From: Ophiosphaerella korrae | Lineage: Eukaryota; Ascomycota; Dothideomycetes; Pleosporales; Phaeosphaeriaceae | NCBI GenBank assembly: GCA_028456385.1 | Contig: JALNQF010000048.1 | Location: forward strand, 186,001-250,000 | Reading direction: 5' to 3' | Length of the DNA: 64,000 bases | Shown: piece after piece, positions 1 through 10,728 of the stretch | Position numbering within the stretch: position 1 is the stretch's first letter | Layout of the letters: every line of letters starts with the position of its first letter | Position numbers and translations under genes: made by a program | The notes under the pieces: generated by a model | What the model was told of the DNA's origin: nothing | The model's input: only the letters and a program-made list of their open reading frames with translations | Database searches by the model: none

Positions 1-1315
1 TGTCCATCACGCTACCAGCATGAAACGCGCGCAATCGCTGCAGAAACCACGGGCGATAGACAACAGCCAGACCGCCATCGATGGCTTCGTCGAAATAGGC
101 TGCAAAAAGGCACGTTAGTGGTGATAGGACCCGCCAATGGACATTTGTGAAGCCTAGCTACTCACCGTCAGCGAATTCCAACGCTGTTTCTAGATTAGGC
201 TCCGCAATAGGTGGTAGAGATGTAGGTTTTCCAATTTTGAGGACTCGCGTTATGGTGGTCGTGAATTCGTTAGCAGCTTCAGCAAAGCTTGAGCTACCCG
301 TGCGTTTTTGAACCCAACTGATACCTGCACTGGAGCATATGGAGATAAAAGCCATCGGACCTAAGGATATCAGTAGTTGGCAGGGTCCTTCAATAAATCA
401 AGATTCGTACCAGAATACTCGTAGTTTGTCTATCGTTCAGTCAGCAATCAATGAGTCTGGTAGATGGCGGCAATGCTGTAGGACTCAAGAACTCACCATT
501 GCGGTGGGCCATAAGGTACTTTTCTGCATGATATCGTTCGTCTCAAGGTTGCTGTGTGATGTGTGCGGGCTGTTAAAGCTACTGAGACTCTGAGGATCAG
601 CCAGCAATGGCGATGCAGCACGTGGAGCCGGCGCCACCTCCCTCGGCTCTGATGGCGCATGGGATTGGTGTGAGGCTGCAATAGGCACCGATGCATTATT
701 ATGCGACTCGCTCGTGCTACTCTGCAATCAAAGCCGGGAGGTTAACGTAGACCATGGCTGCGGTGGGGCGACGAATCCGATTGCTCGCCTGGCTAGGGAC
801 TCACTTCAAACTGATTCAAATGCCCAGTAGGCCCGAATTGCAGATCAGTACTTCTGGATTTGGTTGTGCCCGTTGTTGTGCGCGGGGGGTGATGCGACAC
901 ATAGGGCTCGACCGTGCCATCGACCCAAGATGCACATGTTGTAGATGTACCGCGATTTAGTGGTTGCATGCTGTGTATGGGTTGGGAAGAGCGAAATGGG
1001 CCTGAACATTTCAACCCTCTGTCCATACAGTTCATACACGAATCCCCGTGTTCGAAATTACCTGTCGCATCATAGTCAGGTCATGTACAGGCTCGAACTG
1101 TAAAGATTAGACAGACATCGAACCTTTTTTGCGCGACAATAGTTGCATGCAAGTGCCCGCCGCGTTCGCTGGACTTGAAGGCGAAATGAACTCTGGCCAG
1201 ACATTTGGGAGCTTGCGACGTTTTCCCCCATGGCGGCGACTATCCTCCAATAACTTGAATCTAGGTCACCCGTATGATAGGACTGAGGAGTGCTGCTATA
1301 GACACGTGCATTCAC
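1..1315 (-). CDS. Zn(II)2Cys6 fungal transcription factor, 3' part beyond window edge
   Basis: Nuclear DNA-binding regulator of the Gal4-type class. The zinc cluster is split by an intron: CNYCRAKKVRC ends the first exon (to 1117), and a 55-nt intron (1062-1116) joins it to NFEHGDSCMNCMDRGLKC, giving C-x2-C-x6-C-x7-C-x2-C-x6-C. Further exons by eye are 805-1061, 497-721, a 19-nt exon 411-429, 166-360 and <1-99. The exon at 166-360 reads GPMAFISICSSAGISWV, and the last starts AYFDEAIDGGLAVVYRPWF, both typical of the fungal_trans middle homology region. The start is uncertain: ATGs at 1315, 1231 and 1204 are all in frame, and the later ones give a more usual short N-terminus. The microexon is the least certain part of the model. 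The C-terminus lies left of position 1. No neighbour suggests which pathway it controls. Confidence 0.8.
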
Positions 1316-1778
1316 GCCAGATCATGTAAATTGGAATTGCAAGAGACGAAATGTGGGGTTACCCGGCTAAGCCGCCTGAAGCTTGGCACGCAGGCGCAAC
1401 AATATCCCGCACACCAAGTAACTTTCTTCGTCTAGTGCTGTTCTGCCTAACGAGAACTTATTGTATATTCTTCAAATCTTCACGTTTGTAACATTTTTCC
1501 CCTATCGGCAACCCGAGTTGCATAAAATTATAAGTTGTTATAGTATAATGTTAGGACCTGCGATAAGTGAAGGATCACTTCGGTATTGAGGCGGGTGCAA
1601 TAGTTGATTCTCACGGATGGCTACGGGGCTCGTAAGGGCGCACTTGAGGGTTAAGACAGTATTGGGTCTCAATCTGAAAAGAACACTCGATTGTATTGTG
1701 TTGGATAGTAAGTAGGGTGTAGTTGCTAAGACAAGGTGAACACACCGAGAGGGGCTCCCCGTCCTAGGCATCTATATA
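1316..1778. other. Intergenic, nothing recognised
   Basis: Upstream region of the divergently oriented zinc-cluster gene. I see no convincing ORF or repeat. The reading frames present are short and have no family resemblance. Confidence 0.5.
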
Positions 1779-2346
1779 TGTGGGATGTGGGCCTTTATCC
1801 TGTCTTGCTGTGTCTCGCTAGTATCGCCAGGGCGAGACTAGCGAGACCACGTGACTAGCGAGACCACGTAACTTAGTTATGCAACAGTCGAGACCCCCGC
1901 TTTGTAGTTTATATTCTATTGCAATTATTATCAATTATAATACTACCTCCCTCTTTTCTTATATTATATCCTTATAAGTTCCTATATAACTATTTATTAT
2001 TGCAATCTTACCAATTATTTAGAGAAGAATTATTCTTTTACTATAGTTGCCTACGAGCCAGCATATGGGTTGATTCAGATGGCGATTGAGATGGCGATGG
2101 CGATCGATCTGGCACGCGCGCGCACGTGCGCCACTAGCTAAGCGAGCCAACCAGCAGATTCGGGATCTTGGCAACGCACCAACTCCTGCGGCGCATCCCT
2201 TTGACAGGGGGAGCTATCGGCAACGCGCCAGCTCAACAAAAGGGCAATCGTTGGGCACGAGAGCGATCAAAGAACCTCACGAAGCATATCAATAGCAGCC
2301 AGAAGGCAGATGATAGACAGAGCAATCAACCAATCCAATTCTAACA
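1779..2346. repeat. Probable solo LTR or LTR fragment
   Basis: The segment begins TGTGGGATGTGG and ends CAATTCTAACA, with an AT-rich centre (1910-2050). It contains a short internal repeat of actagcgagaccacgt near 1838-1870. The stretch at 2135-2155 (cgagccaaccagcagattc) resembles cgagccaatcaacagattc inside the copia LTR near 47,000, and gacagagcaatcaa near 2316 resembles the end of the other LTR copy near 44,703. No target-site duplication is obvious, so the exact ends are a guess. Confidence 0.35.
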
Positions 2347-3644
2347 TCTACTCGCACCAGAGACTCAGTGACCATCAAACCTGACACCTTTCGCCTCCCA
2401 AGTCTGCTTATCTTATCTTATCGCGAGTGTTAGTGCCGAACTAACACCACCAATCGTAGCTCAACGGACCTCTGACTTCATCCCATCTACTTGTCGGAAC
2501 ATATCAGCATTGGTTGCTGAGCGAAACAAGAACATTTTTTCGGCTATTCATTGCTTAATTTTCCATTTGACTTTTCTCTGTAGCGTCTATACTTTGACTA
2601 GCCAATTTATATGCCATCCTAGCTCCTTTTCATCGTTCAAGTTATGTCGCAGGCAGGGCTACCACACACTAAGGAGAAATTTCATTAATCAACCAAAAGA
2701 ACGCTTATGGTCTTCAATAGTCTCGATCCAGTGCGCCAATTCATTCTTTTGTTAAGACGGGCTATCATGGATCGCTTTTTGCCTACGCAGATCAAGAGGA
2801 ACATCACAAATAAAGCAAGCCGCAAATTAGGCTCATCCTTCCTGCACTACCATTTACCCTAATCTTTATGGTACAGTAGAGTTGTTGGTTTCTTCTATCA
2901 GCTTCCATTTTATGTACAAACAGATTGTTGCATCTAGGCACGATGTTTGCTATCTCCAACAAATTGAGATATCTAGCCAACACCTCGTATTATGACTTCA
3001 GCATAGAAACGTCCTTCTTCTGAAAGAAAATAAAAGACTTAATTCGTACGATAATTTTCAGCCGGTATCAGTCCAACAAAAGATAACACAGGTAATCAAT
3101 ATTTTCCGTGGTTGCTAAGGGTCCTCAAACTTAGGAATGAATAGGTTAATTCTGTTCTCCATGTGGCCACAGAGTGTGCAAATCGGTATTGAATTACAAT
3201 GGAAACCAGACTATCAAAACAAATGGAAAGTTGAGCTACACCTGGAAAAGTACAGCCCTGTCTCGGTTAGTGAATGTTTATCAATTCATTGAATGCAACC
3301 AGGTGTTCTTGCTACTAAGCAAGGTTCCCTTCACGTTACTATGACACGCAGAAACTAGAGCAATTTATGTCGATTAAATATCCCTATGTGCAAGAGAATC
3401 ACCTAACTTTCAAGGAAGTACGGGCAGTTCATACGAACAGCGCAACCACTCACAGCGGTACTAGAGGCACACATTATGGTACGAACCAGCCATAACGGAA
3501 AGATATGACTGAACCACAAGTGAATTCTATGCCTGGGTATTATCACTATGTGCTCCCAGATCGCCAGGCACTACTTAAGCAACCCCAACTCCCCATCACT
3601 CAACACCACACCACGAACTCAACCCTGCAATCTCAACCACCACC
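2347..3644. other. Intergenic, nothing recognised
   Basis: About 1.3 kb of moderately AT-rich sequence upstream of the first secreted-protein gene. The ORFs here are short and show no recognisable domain. The ORF starting at 3505 is an out-of-frame overlap with the secreted-protein gene. Confidence 0.5.
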
Positions 3645-4046
3645 ATGCACTTCCTCTACGCTTTCCTCCTCCTCCCCCTCATGGCGCTCTCCGCTGCCGC
3701 CAAAGGCCGCGAACCCGTCCCCAAAGAAGCATGCGGCCGCGCCTCGCTCTACAACCGCAGCGACGAAGACGACTTCTTCCTGCGCAACGACAAAACGTGT
3801 ATGCAGGTGCAAGGCGTCTTCAAAGCAGCCAGCGTCTTCAAGGGGTGTTACTGCAAGTTCTACAAGTAAGCCGATCGCTGCGGATATGTGGGTGCGCGCT
3901 AACGGTGGGTGGGTAGCTCGTATGCGTGTGGCGGCAAGGATCCCAAGGATGGGCTTGTTAGTTCTGAGGGGGAGAAGGGGTATCAGATCGATATTGCGTT
4001 TAAGGAGGTCGGGGGGACGAATTGGTATGTTTGTTATAGGCTCTAG
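3645..4046 (+). CDS. Small cysteine-rich secreted protein 1 (effector-like), 116 aa
   Basis: Exons 3645-3865 and 3917-4046 flank a 51-nt GTAAGC...TAG intron. The N-terminus MHFLYAFLLLPLMALSAAA is a clear signal peptide, so the product should be secreted. The mature chain is about 97 aa with six cysteines: C30, C52, C68, C70, C78 and C113. The intron splits the Asn74 codon after AA, just behind the CYCKFY motif. The protein ends C-Y-R-L. It shares cysteine spacing, intron phase and tail with the genes at 10090-10484 and 30588-31018. Three disulphides are expected if all cysteines pair. I do not recognise a named family; small size, cysteines and location next to decayed repeats make a host-interaction or antimicrobial role possible but unproven. 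Confidence 0.75.
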
Positions 4047-5323
4047 GGTGGCTGCGTGGTTGGTTGCGACGCTCTGGAGTAGGACTCAGGGGCTGTCGGT
4101 GGCTGGGGAGAAGGGGTGGGCGTGGCTAGTATGTAGGCGGGAGATTAGGGTGGCTTGAGCAAAGGTTGGAAATGTGCGACAGAGGTAGGGCCGTGGATAC
4201 TTGCCGTCTAGGTCAAGAATCAAGACATAGGTTCAGTTCATCTAGTCACTTCACCGCGAATCTCGCCATGGCCTTCACTATAGCTTTGAGACCCCCTGGA
4301 TAAGTTACGAATTGTCTCACTGTGTATGCAGTCCTGGGGTGTTTGCTTGTGGTGTCGGCCATATACGGAAATGTGGGAGAGCAAGCCTATGGCGATCGGT
4401 TGGAGGAGCGCCATCAGCTCTCTTTGGAAATCAGCTGCACTGCATATCTTTCCAAGAGCGAGAACGATAAGCGAGCAGGGATATAGGAGCTGCTCCTACC
4501 CTAGGTAGCTATGCACTGTGGGCTCTAGCCTTCTGGTATAAAGAAGCATACTAGATGAGTCAAAGGTTGTAAAAGCCGATTGAAAAAAAGCACTCGTGGT
4601 GGCCTCGGAAGAAACATTTGACTACAGCAACTCACGTACAGAGTGGGTATGACACGGTGCCATGATCGACTTAGTCTCCGTCTTTCCAAAAGTCTCAATA
4701 CAGCCATAGGCTACCAATGTTGGGAAATCGGTGAAAGCTGTACTATGGAATATTTGCAAGTGAGCGATGTCAGGAATCTTTCTGGATCTTGGAATCAAGC
4801 CACATAACCGTATACGATCGTCTAAATCGCCTGTCGGCACGACGAAGCTTGGGTATTTTTCGTGCAGGTGTATCAAGACTCATGGCAATGTCGTACGGGC
4901 ACTTGTTTGCCGGAGCATCACCTGCTCATCTTTAGCAAACGATAGCCACGATGTGTGGTTGTACCCCGACATGACGCAGTATCTTTGTAAAGCCGAACGC
5001 GTTCTCAGTAGGTAACTCCGATTCCCTGAGCAAGCCAGGCAGGAACAGCCTTGTTTGAAGACACTGACGGGGTTGATTTATAAAGACAATATCTTGAATG
5101 CAGCTGTAATAAGGTATGCGCTATACAGCATGCAGGGACTATAGCGCCACATACTATGTTCAGCGTAGCGTCCGTTATAAGCACATACTCAACCTTACAC
5201 AGATCTTTAGGATATGACTTGTGGCTGATGGAATGAACAATACTTTAAGACGATTGTATAACGACGAATCTCTGTACTAAGTAGAGAGCGCTGCTTCTCT
5301 GGAGTATAGAAGAATAGAAGCTC
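4047..5323. other. Intergenic with unassigned ORFs
   Basis: No gene I can name. A minus-strand frame at 4622-4876 (84 codons) looks mildly protein-like but has no domain I recognise, and the adjacent frames are broken. It may be a decayed gene. Confidence 0.4.
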
Positions 5324-7665
5324 TTACTTAGATGGAAGAGTACTTTTGAGCATAACAAGGATATGGCGGAGACTGTGACACTGGTTGTGTTCGTAGCCGA
5401 GGCGTATCTCAAACCCTTTAAGCGCTCGCTGGTATATCGCCTTTGCCTCATCTAGCTTACCCTGATCTGTGTAGGGGCTGCCTAAGTTGTTGACTGTATC
5501 AAGCGTCGACATGCGATCGCGCCCAAGTACCTTCTCCTTTCCTTCTAGCGCCCGCTGGTACATCGCCTCTGCCTTATCTAGCTTGGCTAGATCGCTGTAG
5601 AGGTTGCCTAAATTGTGGATTGCTTCAAGTATTGCTTCATCGTTATCCTGTCCTGATAGCCTCGTTCCAATGAAGCCTTGACGTTGGTTAGCATGCCGGA
5701 TGAGCCGCTGTTCAATGACCCAGTACCGAGGCTCGTTATTCGTTGGTACGTGCATCCCTACACAGTTCAGCGCAAGTCGAGCCATTGCAACATCCCACCT
5801 CTCATTTACCACATGCATAGTCCATGGGTGCACGCAGCCATGCATACCGTACTCTCGAGACTCTACGTTATCCTCTTTGAATGTAGCGCCCGCCTCGACT
5901 AGCGCATGGTCACAGAGCACTCTTACCGCTTCGTCGAAGCTGAGCTGGTCCTCTGTCAGCTTGGAAAACCACTCTGGACCGTCTCGCTGGCACTCCTTCA
6001 GCAGCTCAAACCAGACGTCTTGGTTGTCAAAGTACGCCCACAGCTGAAGAAGCTTTACTGCGAGCTCGCTCTGCTCCTTGACATGATCCAGCGAGATACC
6101 CCACATCGAATACAACGCCTTATCTTCGTATGAGAGCAGCTGCGGTGTCTTCTGCTGCAGCCGAAGCCACGATTCCTTATACAATCGAAGATAGTCAGTG
6201 AAGCTGGCTGACACCTGGTGGAGGTAGGCACCAGCTGTGGCAAGAGCAAGTGGCAGGCCGTCGAGTTCTTCGGCTAGTCTACAAGCGTCGGCGTCTTGCT
6301 CTAATGTCAGTAGCTACGACACCAAAGTAGTGAGAGGTGCCGCTTACCACTACCGAGCCCCTCCCGGCTTGACATGTGCGCCAGGATCTCCAGGCTGTGC
6401 TCGATGTTCTGCAGCCTCCTCACCGCGACGGGACGACCTAGTCTCAGCTGAGAAGACCGCGTCGTGATGAGTATGGCTCCATGGTGGACTTCGGGAAGGA
6501 ACAGTCGGATGCCAAAGGCGCCAATGTTACTGCGTCCTAGTAACTTTGGCGTCTCGTAGTTGTCGTAGATGATCAGTCACTGCGTGTTCTGGCGTTGGTT
6601 TAGCCACCTTTTGACCGCCTCCATAACCTCGTCGAGGTTACTGTCCTCAGCGATAGCCTTCAAATGGACCAACGACGGATGGTCTTGGAAGATCCGTTTC
6701 GCAGCAGCGACGTAGCCTTGCTTCAGCGTGTCTACATCCTTGCTGTTCACCCAGAACACCGCCGAGTAGTCCTCTCTATGTCGCTGTGCATACGCCAGTG
6801 CTAGCTGAGTCTTGCCCATCCCACCCAAGCCATGCACGACGACAATCTTGCGAGAATCATCATGCAGAAGCTCTCGGTGGATCTCGTCCAGCTCCTCGTC
6901 CCGGCCAACGAAGCGCTTCGACGGGCGACACCTCTGGCACTCTCAACTGCACAGTAAACGACTCCACGCGTCCGTTGGCGCGAGCTACAAACCACTTGCC
7001 ATTAATACTTCTGGTCTTATGCATACACACTGTTCCGGGTCTACATACCCGCATCGACTCGGCCTTCTGTGTCCCACCGCCCACTGATCATGTCGTCGCA
7101 CCCGCAGCCATGACCCGCAGGTGGCCCGACACTGTCTTGTATCCAGCATCCGCCTTTGACCCAAACCTGACCATACGGATGTGGTCTGCGTGTATCGCAA
7201 TCGGCTCGCCGTCCGCTGCGCCTGGCACTACCGCTGACGCTCGGGGAACGACCTGCCCCCGCTAGCAAGTAGCCACCACGCACAAACTATTCGGCTGCAA
7301 CTGGCCACCATCGGCTTGCCAAGCACTATTGGCGTCGCGTACTCCTCAAACGCAAACTTGGTCACAAAGTCCCCGCTGATCGGTCCATACTACCCAAGCT
7401 GCTACTGCAGCTCACCTGGGAACTGCTGTGCGTGTTCGCGTCGTAGCCCCAGCCGAGTATGCGCGCGTTCGGCAAGTCGTGCGGAAGGAAGTCGCGCAGC
7501 CAGTTGACGCCGTTGCTTGCCGTCCACGTCTTCTCGCGGTGCCCGTTCAGGCCGTGCACGGCGACAATGCTCGTGTTTGGTCAGCTGGAAGAGGGCAGCT
7601 GTGGATGCCTACCTTGGAGCTACAGCCCTTCTTCGATCGAAAGCGCACGAACCGAACCGTCGCAT
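5324..7665 (-). pseudogene. Fungal NLR (alpha/beta hydrolase - NB-ARC - TPR), degenerate
   Basis: Homologous segments follow in order on the minus strand. A hydrolase start (VAVHGLNGHREKTW) sits near 7570 after a probable intron from an ATG at 7665. The NB-ARC P-loop HGLGGMGKTQLALAYA is near 6800, followed by LIIYDNYETPK (Walker-B region) and LAEELDGLPLALATAGAYL. Two TPR units (HNLGNLYSDLAKLDKAEAMY and a similar one) end near 5324. Introns with good signals remain. Damage: roughly 100 codons, including the hydrolase serine motif, are missing near 7400; TAG codons lie at 7402-7404 and 7390-7392 where Gln is expected; there is a one-base frameshift near 6935; and TGA at 6577-6579 replaces the Trp before LIIYDNY. 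Intact relatives are STAND-type innate-immunity or allorecognition proteins; this copy cannot make a full one. Confidence 0.8.
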
Positions 7666-8284
7666 CGTGTTGCCTCAGTACAGGACAGATAGGTGTATGG
7701 TAAAAGCGACGCCAGGCTGCATGCTGCGGGAAGGCTGCCTTAAGGACGCTATTTCAACCAAGCAAAGAATGCATGATAGCTTAGTATCTGCCCTTCTATG
7801 CTTCTGTTATATATTCTAGAGAAACAGCGCCTTCTACTCGGCACAGAGGTTGTTCGTTGTAATCCCGTCTCAAAGCATTGTTACAGTACTACTGTCGGCT
7901 ACAAAGCATGTCCTGAAGATGCGCGTAAGGCTGAGTACTAGGACTTTGACCAATTGCATTGTGTAACAGACGAAAGTCACGCCGTAACCCTAGCCAGTCT
8001 AGAGCCGGGTATGGAGAGAACGTTATGCTAGATGCAGCAGGTGGGGTACTATGGTCCCTGCGTGCTGTGTGGTGGTGTAAACTAACCATGGGTTCCTTGG
8101 TTAACATACGCTTTTGCAACGCCAAGATACAACTTCAAGCACGACTTTAATATGACTTTTAATGGTTTTTTACATATATTCCCTCAACACCAAGCTCTAA
8201 ACTAGTCCTAACCTTAACTAACTCCTTACCCTAACTAACCCGAACCTTGACCAAGTCTAACCTTAGTAGAGCTCCTATACACAC

Positions 8285-8304
8285 GTTCTAAACGCGTTTA
8301 GAAC
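8285..8304. repeat. Perfect 20-nt palindrome
   Basis: gttctaaacgcgtttagaac reads the same on both strands. It sits in an AT-rich relic and could be the terminus or centre of an old transposable element. Confidence 0.6.
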
Positions 8305-9525
8305 TTATTTATTAGAGATTTTTATCTAGACCTGAGATGAATTATAATACAAATCTAAACACGTTTGTGAGACGTTCACTTACTTAGTGCTAGCGTCATG
8401 TCAACCGAGACAAACCCGTAGTCAGTTGACCTGTCGCCTCCTGTGTGGCACATACTTTATTGCAATTGCACGCGAGGGGAAGCCGGTTTCGCCAAGCACT
8501 GCAGGCCAAGTATTGAATACCGGCAGTTACGTGGAAATTCAACGAGCTTACAGGTTCTCTTGCGACGCTCTTCCGCCATTAGGGACAGCAACCCGACTAA
8601 TCAACCCTTGTGCTGTCATAAATATCTGTCATCCCCCGAACATCCACAAGCTGGCATGTATATTGCTTCACACATGCGGTCCAGGGAAGCGGGATCTACT
8701 AGAGCCGTCTAGCTCGGGAGTTGAGTGCTGATGCTGTATTATCGCGCAGCTTTTGCAGAATTGCAGGGTATTTTGCTAGCAATGTATATTCTTCCTGCTT
8801 CTTCGACAACAGCATATGGCCACTGTGATCCTTTGCTCGCGTGCTCTCCGCTCGTGTCTTTCGGATCTATGGCGAGATCTCAGAGGGTGAGAGTGCGGTT
8901 GAGAAAACTTCCTATTGAGGCTTTCCCTTTTCTCGTCCGTTAGGCGAGTTGAAGTACTACCGCAGAAATTCTTGCGAGAAATGACATTCTATTGTGTCTT
9001 TAGATAGATTCGGGGTGTGCATTCAGTATTTCGATCGTGATCCATATGTGGCGCTACTCTTGTACGTTGCTCAGCATCAATTAGATCTTTTGTTGGAACT
9101 ATCGGTCTGCTGACACTGAACACGACTTTCTAAATGCTCTGCTCAGTGACTAATGGCCCTAACTGTGTCCCTGTGTGGGCTATGTCAGGAATTATAGAGG
9201 TGTCGTCGTCCTCCACAGCTAAAGGCTGCTCTCTGGTCACCGTCCCCAATTCTATGACATTCGCTGCATGTATTGAACTATAAAGGAGCAGTGGCAGAAC
9301 CTGGACTCTAGAATTGTACAGTCACTCATCTCAGTACTACATGGCGAGTTGGTGTCGGTGGTTGAGTCAATGACTCCGGGGCAAGTATTAGTATACGGCT
9401 ATGGTCAGGGAATGCCGGATGGTAGTAACAGTTCTGGGACAGTACGTCAAGAAGTCTATCGCAGACCGAGAGCCACTCTAGATAGCCTGTTTTCAAAAAG
9501 ATTGGTGAACTTGTTTGAGCTAGTA

Positions 9526-9936
9526 CTATAGGACATAGTTAGCTAGCTTTAGGAGTCTTCCTCTTGACATTTCCGAGTAATTGTCCAACTTAGCCAACTT
9601 ATATCCGTAATAGAGAGTTACAGCTAACATGTGTTCTTTGAACACTTTCAGGAATGCGTTGTCACTAGGCGTGCAGTGATTTGGAATTGAACATACCAGG
9701 TCTATCGGCATCACTCGATTTATACCCATGTAAAATCTATCAGTATCTAAATAGCAGATATGGAAAAGATAGGAGTAGACAAAATCAAGTCGCACTATTT
9801 TAGATAGTGCGCTTGCTACACATGGAAAAAATAGCTCTTTTAATACGGGAGCAACGAGGAGGCATACGATATTGGCTGATTGGCTTGGATACAAGAACTC
9901 CGCTAGTGATTCATGACCGGCTAGACCTATTATCAT
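9526..9936 (-). CDS. Unrecognised 136-codon ORF
   Basis: An open frame from ATG to stop with several hydrophobic stretches (for example SANIVCLLVAPVLKELFF). There is no domain, no clear signal peptide and no intron signal that would extend it. It lies just upstream of the second secreted-protein gene on the opposite strand, about 150 bp away. It could be a real hypothetical gene, a relic, or chance. Confidence 0.2.
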   Translation of the reverse strand: MIIGLAGHESLAEFLYPSQSANIVCLLVAPVLKELFFPCVASALSKIVRLDFVYSYLFHICYLDTDRFYMGINRVMPIDLVCSIPNHCTPSDNAFLKVFKEHMLAVTLYYGYKLAKLDNYSEMSRGRLLKLANYVL

Positions 9937-10089
9937 CCATCTAAATGGTGAATCCCCAACATGCTACGTACGCATATCTTCTTCCACGGAAGGCACGATA
10001 CCCCTGGGCGCGCGAAGCCTCTCCCGCCGCACTACTCAACATCTCAATCCCCACACGACTCCTAGTTACCCAATCAACCCCTCAACTTC

Positions 10090-10484
10090 ATGATCATGAA
10101 CGTCACTGGAATACTTCTCGTCGTCCTCATGGCTTTGCTCGCCTCCGTGGCCGCGCACGACAATCAACGCGGCACCGACTGCGGAAAAATCTTCTTCTTC
10201 GGGAGCACCGATAACTTCTGGCTGGAAAATAGCCCCGAGTGCAAGAAAGCACCGGCCAATGTCCAGAGCGTTCGTATCCGCAGGGGCTGTCAGTGCAAGT
10301 TCTTCAAGTAAGTGGATGAGAGTGGAGTTGAGATCTGTATCACTAATGGGGGGACAGCATGTATGCTTGTGGTGGGCCTGAGGAGAAAGGGCGTATTATT
10401 ACGGAGGGCAGCAAGACTGAAGAGCGGGTTGGTACGTTTGAGGAGGGGCATAATGCTGGCTGGTTTAAATGTCAGCGCTTCTAG
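10090..10484 (+). CDS. Small cysteine-rich secreted protein 2 (effector-like), 114 aa
   Basis: Exons 10090-10307 and 10358-10484 flank a 50-nt GTAAGT...CAG intron with CTAAT as branch site. An N-terminal signal peptide ends near LLASVAA. The six cysteines are C31, C51, C67, C69, C77 and C111. The C67-Q-C69-KFFN motif is interrupted by the intron after AA of the Asn73 codon, exactly as in the gene at 3645. From C51 to C67 there are 15 residues in both proteins; CGG follows the intron in both; and the protein ends C-Q-R-F. Outside the frame the two are quite different, which suggests fast divergence. The stop lies about 150 bp from the left end of a pogo-like transposon. Confidence 0.75.
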
Positions 10485-10630
10485 ACTGTAAAATAATGTT
10501 GTGTTATGCAGCATCGTGAGGCGCGTGTTGGCGAGTTCGACGATGGGGATAATGTTTATAATCATTGTCCTTAAAGATATAATTAGAGTCATGGAGTTCA
10601 AACGGAAATTAGCTTTTAGAACAATCTCTA

Positions 10631-10676
10631 CCGTGCCCGTCGGTTAAATGCACGCCTCGGTAAGTTGCACACCCCA
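10631..10676 (+). repeat. Left terminal inverted repeat of the pogo-like element
   Basis: 46 nt matching the reverse complement of 12704-12749 base for base; preceded by TA. Confidence 0.9.
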
Positions 10677-10728
10677 CCACTAAAACACCAAAAGTACGCC
10701 AACTTCAAAGCCTCATAACTCAACCAAT

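Larger units (their letters stand above)
7666..10089. other. Intergenic, AT-rich relic around 8,150-8,390
   Basis: No recognisable gene. The stretch 8,150-8,390 is AT-rich with degenerate cctaac-type runs and a perfect 20-nt palindrome, and looks like old repeat DNA. Several frames of 70-110 codons are present on either strand without family resemblance. Confidence 0.45.

Noticed and set aside
3505..4158. 217-codon + strand ORF, Ser/Pro then Arg rich
   Set aside because: It overlaps the secreted-protein gene in another frame; the signal peptide, cysteines and intron of that gene have a family match, this ORF does not.
8180..8260. ccctaac-like runs resembling telomere repeats
   Set aside because: Units are irregular, in the middle of the window, and embedded in AT-rich relic DNA; more likely decayed repeat sequence.
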